Position numbers and translations under genes: made by a program. The notes under the pieces were generated by a model. It had not been told where the DNA came from. It saw only the letters and a program-made list of their open reading frames with translations, and did not search any database. DNA of 64,000 bases from Hordeum vulgare subsp. vulgare (taxonomy: Eukaryota; Streptophyta; Magnoliopsida; Poales; Poaceae), in the NCBI RefSeq assembly GCF_904849725.1, contig NC_058524.1, positions 507,640,263 through 507,704,262 on the forward strand, read 5' to 3'. Below are positions 47,232 to 56,169 of this stretch, one piece after another. Within the stretch, counting starts at the first letter, position 1; every line of letters starts with the position of its first letter.

Positions 47232-47904
47232 CATCACCGCGGATTGCACGGTATAACAAGCAAAAGCGTTATAAAATAAATAATGCATGCATGCTTCAAA
47301 GTCATATAAAATTTTGGCATGACCATGCCTAAAAATATGACATATTGAGTTTGCTCGAAATTCACCGAAACGGAAATAAATCGACATTTTGGCAAAACAT
47401 AAGCAACTCGATCGGAGGGCATGTCACACTCGCACAAATCTCTCCATATATATATATATATATCCCAAACACACATATTCTCATTCACACACATATTCCC
47501 ATTCTTTAAGCGAACAACATTTTACGCACCTATATATCTCCCGAGAGAGACCGATCGAGTGAGATAATGAGAGAGACCGATAGAAAGAGCACGCGTGGAT
47601 GGATAAATAGCTAGCTAGATCTAGTTGTTGGGGAGTATATGTGAATCTAGCTATCTAACTAATGGAGAGGGAGTTACTGTGGAGGGGGGAATTAATATAA
47701 TGGGGAGAGGAAGAGAGGTGGGACAAAGAGAGATGTGAGAGAAGTCATTTATGAAGGAGATTTACGGTGGAGGGGACATTAATGAGGAGAGAAGAGAGGT
47801 AGGAGGGAGAGAGAAGAAGAGCAATAATGGTGTGGAGAGTGTGGAGAGGGGAGAGGAGGGGGAGAGAGGTGAAAGTGGGGAGGGGAGGGGGTAAAAAGGT
47901 AGCA
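47232..47904 (-). promoter_or_regulatory. leader and promoter region of the CACTA-1 transposase gene
   Basis: On the minus strand this region precedes the TNP2 start. It is rich in GAGAGA/TCTCTC (about 47530-47870 on the plus strand is purine-rich), has a TA run at 47442-47462, and at 47314-47410 carries a single arm related to the hairpin at 28119-28206. No other coding signal. Confidence 0.45.
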
Positions 47905-48245
47905 TCCGCAACTAGCAGTAGTGCTTGTTAACAAGGAGCGCTGCTGCTATTCTTTTAGTAGTAGCGCTGCATACCAGCGAGCGCTACTACTAAGTGGGGT
48001 CAACTAGCAGCAGCGATGCTCCGAAACAACGCGCTACCGCTAAACACTTAGCAATAGTGCTGGATTTTGGGCGACGCTGCTACTACAGCTACTGTCGGTG
48101 GCATCGTCTGGTTCCACATAGTAGTAGCACCTTTTCAATTAGCAGCGCTACTGCCAAGGTGTTAGTAGTAGCGCTTTACTGGATCAGCGCTGCTGCTAAT
48201 TATCAGCAGCGTTTTCTTTTTTCGAGCGCTACTACTCAGGTCCTG
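47905..48245. repeat. right subterminal repeats of CACTA-1
   Basis: Many short motifs on both strands around AGCGCTACTACTA or AGCGCTGCTGCTA, for example 'gagcgctgctgct' near 47936, 'tagtagtagcgctgc' near 47957, 'gagcgctactacta' near 47979, 'tagtagtagcgcttt' near 48163 and 'cagcgctgctgctaa' near 48184. They match the left-end array in core and spacing style. Confidence 0.85.
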
Positions 48246-48272
48246 CCTATAAGGTTTTTCCTAGTAGTGTGG

Positions 48273-49924
48273 AATTTATTGGAATGCTCATTATGCTTAT
48301 CTTATATCTCTTGAGTTTAGGCAATTATGCTCATGTGATTTACTTATATATTTAGAGCACGACAGAACTTTATTTTATAGAAATCATATGCATTCCCATT
48401 ATTCACCTATAACCTTTTTAGAATCTGCATTGTAAGTAATAATTTGCATGATTTATATGTTTAGTCGGAAAATGATATGCATACAAGGGGGATATAATAA
48501 AATATTTCGTGTAGATCACTAAATGTGAAATGTATGATCAACAGTATTGAGATTATAATATGGGGGCTTATTAATTTGTGGAAATTGACTAGTAAGAATA
48601 ACGATATTAAGGTTTTTCGTCGAGTAGTCATTGAAATGTCGGTACTAGCATGACCAAGTAGTTGGAGTGTTTTGTATCCTTGATTGAAAATCTTTTGTGT
48701 TGTGTGGCTAGGGGTGCACGGTGGTTAACTCCTGTCAACCACCTTCCTAGGAGCATGCTATAAGTGCTTTTCTCAGAGAGAGCTAATAGAAGACAAAATA
48801 AGTATCTAAGTTCCTTGTGACTAATGTGAGCTTGTGGACCATAAGCACTTCCCATATTTTTCATAGTTTGCTAGCCTCTTCGATACCGTGTATTGCCCAT
48901 TCTAACCTCAAGATTTGGCTCATACTTCGCCGGTCCATACAATCTCCGTGATATGATGCTCTCTATCAAACATAAGCTGTATTATATCTTTCTCAAAATA
49001 GCCACCATACCTACATATCAAGGCATTTCCATAGCCATTCCAAGATATATTGCCATGCATTTCCATAGTTACCGTTCATATGACTTGAGCATTCATTGTC
49101 ATATTTTTTTGCGTAATCATATAGCCATAATTATATTTGTGGAAAATCCATCATTCATAATTACATATATGTTAGGCTAGAATCATTGTACATCATGGTA
49201 CATTGCGAGAGGCATTTATTTGACACTGATATAGATTTTCAGTTTTATCAAGTTGTAAGTAAAAAATAAGTGTGATGATCACAATTGTAATTATTAGAGT
49301 GTTTCCTCTACCTGTGGGGATAAAAAAGACAGAAAGGCCTCAAAAGAGCTAATATAAACTAAGAGAAAAGAGAGAGGTGCAACACTACTATCCTATTTCC
49401 ACACTTGTGCTTCAAAGTAGCACCATGCTTTTCATAGAGATAGTCCTCATGTTTAGTCACTTCCATATACTAGTGGGAATCAATATAGGCTTATCTTGAA
49501 TATTTCATTTACGGGTTCCTCAATTGCTGGAGTTCTTCATGATACATTTAGGTTAGATGCACACCCACTCAGTTTCACTAGAAATCTTCCATACATTTAC
49601 ATCTCTAGTGCATCAAAAGTTTCATGGCAATCCCCACTTCTCTAATTGATATCAGTTATATGGCATATGCATAGCCTGACGATCTGCATAGTAGGTGTTG
49701 GACTATCCAAACTTTTGTCTTCCCATATCAACCCCTACCATCATTCTATTCCGTCTAAAGTGTTGAAAGTCCATAGCTTACGCTCAAGTATTGAGTGTAG
49801 TTTAAAAAGCTGAAGCGCATGAAAAAGTATGAGTCTAGTGCTTGGTTAGGCATTGGGTGATCATGATTTATACTTGACATTAGGAAGACCGAGTTATGCC
49901 ATTGCTTACATGACTAAATGGATT
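48273..49924 (+). other. non-coding internal region of element B, right of CACTA-1
   Basis: It continues the internal DNA of B after the second TGG. The order of landmarks follows C: 'cttatatctcttgag' near 48300, 'cctaggagcatgct' near 48746, the block with 'agccaccatacctaca' near 49000, 'aagtgtgatgatcac' near 49268, and 'gatgcacacccac' near 49556. The PPT and the first 215 bp or so of the 3' LTR are missing at the right edge. Open frames such as 48893-49180 lie inside the conserved non-coding block. Confidence 0.6.
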
Positions 49925-50257
49925 GGGGGACGAGATGTCGCATGAGGCCATGACAAGGACAGAGGGCACAACTAAGAGGTAGGGCACGCCCCTGCGTGCA
50001 TGGCTCCCCTATGGGTCCCCTTCATTACCTTTTCGTGCTATAAATTCCTAAATATCATAAAAAACCCAAGAAGAGCCTTAAAACAAATTTTCTGTTGTTG
50101 CAAGTCTCTGGTCTTCCATGATCCATCTGGAGGCCACCACGTGTACTCTCTCAGAGGGGGAATTGATCACGGAGGCCATCTTATATCAACCTTGATGTCT
50201 CCCATATGATGTGTGATTAGTTCCTATAGTACATACGGGTCCATAGCAGTAGCTAGA

Positions 50258-50289
<32 letters not shown>

Positions 50290-50355
50290 TCTGTGTGTGT
50301 GTCTCTCTCTCCCGCTCGCTCGCTCGCTCTTGCTCTCTCCCCCTCTCTCTCTGTC

Positions 50356-50387
<32 letters not shown>

Positions 50388-51177
50388 GCTCGCTCTCTCT
50401 TGTTTTATCTTCAATAGAAGGATCTCTTCGGATACCTATTCGATGTAATCTTCGCAGGGTGTTTGTTGGGATCCAACAAATTGTGAGTTTATGTTAAGAT
50501 TATTCATTGAAAGGAACTGATACAATCTGAAACTTATTAAGTGTGATTCCACATAGCAATGTATGCTTTCCGATCTATAAGCTTGCTTTGGCCAAGTAGA
50601 TGAGTAGATCATCAAAGGGAGTGTGTGCATAGTAGCGAGGCATGTATTTGTATTATTGCTACTAAGGATTAAACGACATGGTCTGAACATATTGCTTGGT
50701 CTTACTTTGTCTACATTACGTCATCCTTCTTAAGGGGTACTCTGTTTGTATGAACTTAATTACCATAGATGCATGCATGAGTCGATAGATTGGTAAAGTA
50801 ATAGTAGTGGATGCAGGCAGGAGTCAGTCTACTTTTCATGGAAATAATGCTTATATATTGATCATGCCATGAATGACATAATTATATGCTTTTCTATCAA
50901 TTGCCCATTAGTATTTTGTGCACCCACCGCTACTATATATGCTCATGAGAGAGATGCCTCTAGTGAATGTTGTGCCCCGGGGTTCATCTTTATATTTTAT
51001 ATATGAAAAACATATAATTTTTTTCTCTTGTGTGTGCACGAACTGTTGATCGTGTGTTTGGATAACTTCATATTGGTTCAATAACCTTGATTCTTAACTA
51101 AGGAAAATACTTGTTGCTACTTCACCACATCATCCCTTCCTCTTTAGGTAAAAACACAACACATCTACAAAGTAGGA
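49925..51177 (+). mobile_element. 3' LTR of element B, truncated at its start
   Basis: The sequence aligns with the 5' LTR from about 11600 onward, for example 'gacgagatgtcgcatgaggc' beside 'aacgtcgcacgaggct', and ends ACAAAGTAGGA followed by ATTCC. The first 215 bp or so and the polypurine tract are absent, pointing to an internal deletion. A CT-rich microsatellite fills 50250-50402. Confidence 0.85.
50250..50402 (+). repeat. expanded CT-rich microsatellite in the 3' LTR of B
   Basis: A tract of CT, GT, CGCT and related dinucleotide and tetranucleotide units about 150 bp long, in the same LTR position as the 57-bp tract at 11910-11966. The leucine/serine-rich open frame at 50213-50497 is produced by it. 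Confidence 0.9.
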
Positions 51178-51182
51178 ATTCC

Positions 51183-52197
51183 CATGGAACTTGAGGAAAT
51201 ACTTTCGGGATCTATTTGACTTGAGGAAATGTCTCTTCTACTTCTTATATATTTGTTTGATCGTCGTGATATGCTATGTTTTTGTAGAAAATATTAGGGC
51301 TCTCTTCCCTCATGTATACCCTTTTAGAGGGTTGAATAGTAAGTGGTAATTTTTCATTGAATTATATGTTGGTCTGAAAAATATAGGTATGTCAAAGTGG
51401 TATACCAAAAATTGCATGGAAATTGTTAGATCAACTGAACTAGATAATTAGGTTTCTTGCAAATTTTTGAGATAATGGGTGAGTGATTATTTTTGTGTAG
51501 CCTTGAGGACTTGCGTGAAGTAGTGGAAAGGTGTCATAAGGTCATACATGTTAATAATTGTGTTCATTTAAGTGAAATTGATTGCGAAGGGTTTAAGTTC
51601 AAGAACATTATAAGTAACTACCATGTAGAATGGGCCAAGAAGCCGAGCGGACTTCAGTTTGTCAAAGTCATCCCTTGGTGTGATCAGTCTCGTGCCAACT
51701 CGCTATAGACTATGAAGTATTAGCGAGGTGTTTCAGTTCATGAGATGTGGTCTTTACAACACTTCCACCTATTCATATTTTACTAGACTCTTTGGTATGA
51801 TGCATTGCGCACTCTCATCTCGATACATGGCACAAAATTCACGAGTGCATCAAACCCCATGGGATGATATGCTCTCTCACACATAAGCCTCATTATATCT
51901 TCCTCAAATCAGCCACCATATACCTACCTATTATGGCATTTCCATAGCCATTTCGAGATATATTGCCATAAAACTTCCATTGTTACTATTCATCAACTAA
52001 GTTCAGCATACATTTTCATGTTGCTTTGCACGATCATATTGGGCTGACATGATATTTATGGAAAAGCCATCGTTCAACATTTTTATATAAGTTATGCCAC
52101 ATCATTGTGCATTCTCATACACTGCTAGAGGCATTCGTATGTAGTCATCATATTGTTTCATATTATGAGTCGTATGTAAAATAAAGTGTGATGCATT
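51183..52197 (+). other. right-hand internal block of element A
   Basis: It follows the second ATTCC and continues the internal DNA of A. 'catacctacc'-type sequence with 'ggcatttccatagccatttc' (about 51904-51985) matches B and C. A 71-codon open frame at 51493-51708 has no recognisable domain and no match in B or C. The block stops near 52190 at 'aaagtgtgatg', where the LTR of E begins; no target duplication can be read there. Confidence 0.5.
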
Positions 52198-52854
52198 CTA
52201 GGGTGCGCCCCTACCTGTGTGACGTGGGAATAACCCTGGGGTAGGCTCATCGGCCTACTCCTTCACACAGTAGCTCCATACGGGGCAAATGCTGCCTCAT
52301 ATGTCGGATCCTCTCTTGTCAACAGCGCAGCCCGCGCCGGTTAGGGACGCGCTAGCCGGCATCCGGCCCAACGGCCAATCGTCTGGTGGACGGTGAGCCT
52401 GTGTTCCATCAATCCCATTAATAGGACATGGGCTCATGACTAAAAGCAAAAGGACATCAGCTCGGGTACCACGGACTGACGTACGTGCGGCTACAATGGA
52501 GGTGCCGTACCGTTGACTAGAGCCGGCTATGACCTATCGGCCTCGCTTAGTGCCGGCATGCCTCCACCCACTCCATTACCTATCCCGGCGTGGCTAGAAT
52601 GGAGGCGGTCGTACCGCTGACCATGACCGGGATCCGCAAGACGATGGCCACAGTGCGGCCCATGCTGAGCATGGAGAGCATGCACCAATCTCAACGGTGC
52701 GCTGGTGGGCCCCAGCACTCGATGGGAACCGGCAGCCGGCGGGAACTGAGGCGACAAGACTTCTCAGCTGAGGAGCCCTCTAGTTGGCTGGAGAAGCTAC
52801 CAGCTGGGTCCCCCATAGTACCATATATCCATATTGTATGCCGGGGGGTTCGCC

Positions 52855-52861
52855 TATAAAA
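52855..52861 (+). promoter_or_regulatory. TATA box of the element E LTR
   Basis: TATAAAA within 'cgcctataaaaccccc' lies about 320 bp before the primer binding site, in GC-rich context. Confidence 0.65.
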
Positions 52862-53175
52862 CCCCCTGGCCCTCCTCCATGCAGAGGGTCATCTATTCTT
52901 ACGCACGACTCCACACATAGGAGAGGGAGATTACGAGCAGGCTAGCTCTTTCTTCCTCCGAACAGCTCAAGGATCACTTTGTAGTTCTCTTGGTTCATCA
53001 ACCACTTCGGCACGACTAGGGATGTTACCTCCCACGGAGGGCCCCAAACCTGGGTACATCAAGTGTCTTGCATCGCTAGCTACCAATGCCATTCCCGGAG
53101 CCCGCCGGTGTCCTTTTGGCCCCAACCACTCTCGATAAGCCTACCCACGGCATCTGTCATGAGAAAATGACGATA

Positions 53176-53196
53176 GTTGGTGCCCACCATGGGGCC
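53176..53196 (+). promoter_or_regulatory. primer binding site of element E, overlapping the gag start codon
   Basis: TTGGTGCCCACCATGGGGCC resembles the TTGGCGCCCACCGTGGGGC type. The ATG at 53189-53191 lies inside it and opens the gag frame. Confidence 0.6.
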
Positions 53197-54435
53197 ATCC
53201 ACGACACCGGTCGGAGTTACACTCCGGGCGGGACCCCTCGACAACTAGATCGGACGCATCGCGTCCGGGCTGATGAACACACCCGCGGAGCTGGGCCCCA
53301 CGGAGGCTTCCGCGGTGCTAATCACCGGCTCTTCCTGCCATGCATGCTCCACCGCCAATCCCATCGATGATCTTACCACTGATGTTGGCAGCCTCTGCGT
53401 CCTCTTCGGTGAGCTGCAGCTTGACGACAAGCTCGGTCGCCTCGCCATCGCTGACGACGTCGACGCTCTTTGCACGCTCTTCAACAGGCTGCGCCTTGAC
53501 GCCGTCCCTGCGCTCGATGAGTACCCTAGTGAGGTACTAGACTGCACTGATCCACTGATGTTTATGGGGTCCTCTGGTACACATGTCATCGTTGTCTCCT
53601 CCATTCACATGGAGGTGATTGTTATCGGCTCCCACACCAGTTCAAGTCGCGGTCGGGCCGCGGCAGACGCCGCCGCGGCTCGTCCATGTCCCTCTGTCCT
53701 ACTCCGCGCCACCCTTGAAGGGTTGAGCACCACCATCACGGCATCTGCCAATCCAGCTTCCGCCACGGCCGAGCTGGAGAAGCTCGCAAACAGATGTCTG
53801 CGAAAGGCACCGCCCTTGCTGCCGCCAAGCGCCGGATGGAGGCCGTGCAGCACGAGTACAACTCCGCCTACGGCTTCACTCTGGCTACCGACGGGCCCAG
53901 CCGTCGGGGTGAGGTCCGTGGTCACGGTCGTGTTGTCGCTCACATCTTGGGTGACAAGTTGCCCGTCTATGACACTCCCGCGGCCAACATGAGGGCCGCC
54001 CAGGTGGCCCATGAAGAGATGGCCAGCATGCAGGGCAAGGAGTGTGAGAGGCAGGATAAACACGTTGGGGAGCTCCTCGCAACTGCCAACGAGCAAGAGG
54101 GTCGTCTCGACCCTGATCACACCTTCTCTGAATCCCCTTGCTTCGATGATGTGGGCCACCGCGACTAGCGGCCAGCAGCCCGCCCAGTAGTCTTCCTCCC
54201 CTCACGGCTCCGGTCGAAGCGCAGAGGGAAGTCGCGACACACACTCCCAGTGCCAAAATGAGAAACTAGTAGTCTCTAGTCGGCTCCGCGAGCCGGTCGA
54301 CAAGGGAGGCCGATCGATCTGCAACATTCCTCCACCTCTGCGGCAGGAGCGGGCACACATGCCCGTGCCTCCCATTCTGAACGAGCTCGCGGCCGTGCTT
54401 GGGCCACGCATCCCATACAGAGAGAATGACGCTCG
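53189..54435 (+). pseudogene. element E gag N-terminal region, frameshifted
   Basis: ATG 53189 starts MGPSTTPVGVTLRAG, in frame with the long frame at 53273-53992 but with one TAG at 53246-53248. Sequence includes DDVDALCTLFNRLRLDAVP, DEYPSEVLDCTDPLMFMG and HVIVVSSIHMEVIVIGS. Near 53780 a one-base shift moves the reading to a second frame (53794-54168) with SAKGTALAAAKRRMEAVQHE and DKLPVYDTPAANMRAAQVA, a pattern common before gag in Triticeae gypsy elements. Later a third frame reads SAKMRN...LVGSASRSTRE before the Angela insertion. The first part is related to the protein of element H at the right edge. No capsid core or zinc knuckle remains. Confidence 0.65.
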
Positions 54436-56169
54436 TGTTGGAAATATGCCCTAGAGGAAATAATAAATTGGTTATTATTATATTTCCTTGTTCATGATAT
54501 TTTTTTATTATTCATGCTATAATTGTAATAACCAGAAACATAATACATGTGAGAATATATAGATCACAATGTGTCCCTAGTGAGCATCTAGTTGGCTAGC
54601 TCATTGATCAATAGAGGATCATGGTTTCCTGATCCTGGACATTGGATGTCATTGATAATGGGATCACATCATTAGGAGAATGATGTGATGGACAAGGCCC
54701 AATCCTAAGCATAACACAAGATCGTGTAGTTCATCTGCTAGAGTTTTTATAATGTCAAGTATCATTTTCTTAGACCATGAGATTGTGAATATCCCGGATA
54801 CCGTAGTAGTGCTTTGGGTGTATCAAATGTCACAACATAACTGGGTGATTATATAGGTGCACTATAGGTATCCCTTAAAGTGTCTGTTGGGTTGTACGAA
54901 TCAATACTGGGATTTGTCGCTCCGTGTGACTGAGAGGTATGTCTGGGCCCACTCGGTAATGCATCATCGTAATGAGCTGAATGTGACTAAGGAGTTAGCC
55001 ACGGAATGATGTGTTACGGAACGAGTAAAGAGACCTGTCGGTAACAAGATGGAACAAGGTATAGGGATACCGATGATCGAATCGCGGGCAAGTGTCATAC
55101 CAGTAGACAAAGGGAATATCATACGGGATTGAGTGAATCCTCGACATCGTGTTTCATCCAATGAGATCTTCGTGGAACATGTGGGATCCAATATGGATAT
55201 CCAGACCCGTTGTTGATTATTGGCCGGAGAGATGTCTCGGTCATGTCTACATGTTTGCCGAACCCGTAGGGTCAACACACTTAAGGTTCGGTGATGCTAG
55301 AGTTGTAATGGGAATTGTATGTGGCTACCGAAAGTTGTTCGGAGTCCCGAATGAGATCTCGGACATCACGAGGAGTTCCGGAATGGTCCGGAGGTAAATA
55401 TTCATATATGGGAAGTCCTGTTTTGGCCACCGGAAAATGTTTGGGTTTTTCGGTTTTGTACCGGGAAGGTTGTAGAAGGTTTTGGAGTGGGGCCCACCTG
55501 CATGGGGGGACCCACATGAACGTTGGTTGCGGGGGAAAGGCCCCACACCCCTGGCCAAGGTGTACCAAGATCCCCTTAGAAGAAATAAGATCATATCCCA
55601 AAGGGATAAGATCAAGATCACTAAAAAAGTGGGTAACGATTGGCAGGGAAGGGAAAGGATGTGATTTGTTTCCTCCCACCTTTGCCAATGCCCCAATTGA
55701 CTTGGAGGGCAAGATACCAGACCCTCCACCCCAATATATAGTGGGCAGGCGCATGGGAGCTGAAACTAGCCCCTGGTGCAACCCTCCCCCTCCTACACCT
55801 CCTCATCCTCCGCGGTGCTTGGCGAAGCCCTGTCGGAGAACCACATAGCTCAACCGCCACCACGACGTCGTGCTGCCGGAGTTCTCCATCAACTTCTCCT
55901 CCCTCTTTGCTTGATCAATAAGGAGGATACGTCCCCAGGCTGTAGGTGTGTTGAACGCGAAGACACCGTACGTTCGGTGTTCGGATCAGATCTTCCGCAA
56001 TTTGAATCGCCGCGAGTACGACTCCATCGACCGTGTTCATAGTAACGCTTCAGTTTAGCGATCTTCAAAGGTATGAAGATGCTCTACCCCTTTGCTTGTT
56101 GTTGGTCTCTCCTAGATAGATCCTTGTGTGACGTAGGAAATTTTTGAATTACTACTACGTTCCCCAATA
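54436..56169 (+). mobile_element. 5' LTR of the Angela-like element F
   Basis: It is 1734 bp, in the usual size range for this family. Internal landmarks are 'gtgtccctagtgagc' (about 54571), 'catgtgggatccaatatgg' (about 55179), a TATATA at 55735-55740, and 'tacgttccccaata' at the end. Overlapping frames at 55281-55848 on both strands reflect the GC-rich leader and are not genes. Confidence 0.9.

Larger units (their letters stand above)
14726..48269 (-). mobile_element. CACTA-1: large CACTA (En/Spm-type) transposon, duplication TGG
   Basis: The left end is CACTACTAGGGAAAACCC; the right end read on the minus strand is CACTACTAGGAAAAACC. TGG flanks both sides (14723-14725 and 48270-48272). Removing three nested insertions (solo LTR, C, D) and one duplication copy of each leaves about 10.5 kb, a plausible size for a coding CACTA element. 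Two genes lie on the minus strand: a TNP2 transposase near the right end and a second gene with Transposase_24-like and protease-like parts. Subterminal motifs around AGCGCTACTGCTA cluster at both ends and once inside. All coding parts are broken by stops, frameshifts or insertions, so it cannot move by its own products. The type (Caspar, Jorge or other) is not resolved. Confidence 0.93.
11384..51177 (+). mobile_element. element B: non-autonomous gypsy-type LTR element, duplication ATTCC, carrying CACTA-1
   Basis: The 5' LTR is 11384-12951 and the 3' LTR about 49925-51177. ATTCC flanks the element at 11379-11383 and 51178-51182. Between the LTRs are a PBS-like site, a small ORF now broken by stops (13091-13705), and non-coding DNA similar to that of element C. 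CACTA-1 sits within it at 14726-48269. Without CACTA-1 and its duplication the element is about 6.2 kb, close to the 7.0 kb of C. No reverse transcriptase or integrase is found, so it presumably used enzymes from an autonomous relative. It inserted into A exactly at an AAGCTTGGGGATTCC motif. Confidence 0.85.
1812..52197 (+). mobile_element. element A: broken non-autonomous gypsy-type LTR element that hosts the nest
   Basis: A is seen as scattered blocks: 5' LTR at 1812-3319, internal DNA at about 4166-4524, 9341-9364, 11232-11383 and 51183-52197. The blocks read in the same order as the internal regions of elements B and C. They share the AT-rich stretch ending in 'gttacacaag', the motif AAGCTTGGGGATTCC, and the block around 51904 with 'agccaccata' and 'tttcgagatatattgcc'. 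The 3' LTR is not present, because the copy ends where element E begins near 52198. No pol is visible. The insertions within it are S1, CACTA-2 and B, each with its own target duplication. Boundaries of the short blocks are approximate except where set by those duplications. Confidence 0.65.
52198..54435 (+). mobile_element. element E: 5' end of a gypsy element (Tat/RIRE2-like)
   Basis: It comprises an LTR (about 52198-53176), a primer binding site containing TTGGTGCCCACCATGGGG and the first part of gag, then is cut by the Angela-like element at 54436. The LTR has a TATAAAA box at 52855-52861 and late-LTR text 'gatgttacctccc...gggccccaaacctgggta' (53021-53060) of a kind common in Triticeae gypsy LTRs. 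The left boundary is approximate and the 3' half of the element is not in the window. Confidence 0.7.

Noticed and set aside
50213..50497. Leucine/serine-rich open frame
   Set aside because: It is produced by the CT-rich microsatellite in the 3' LTR of B.
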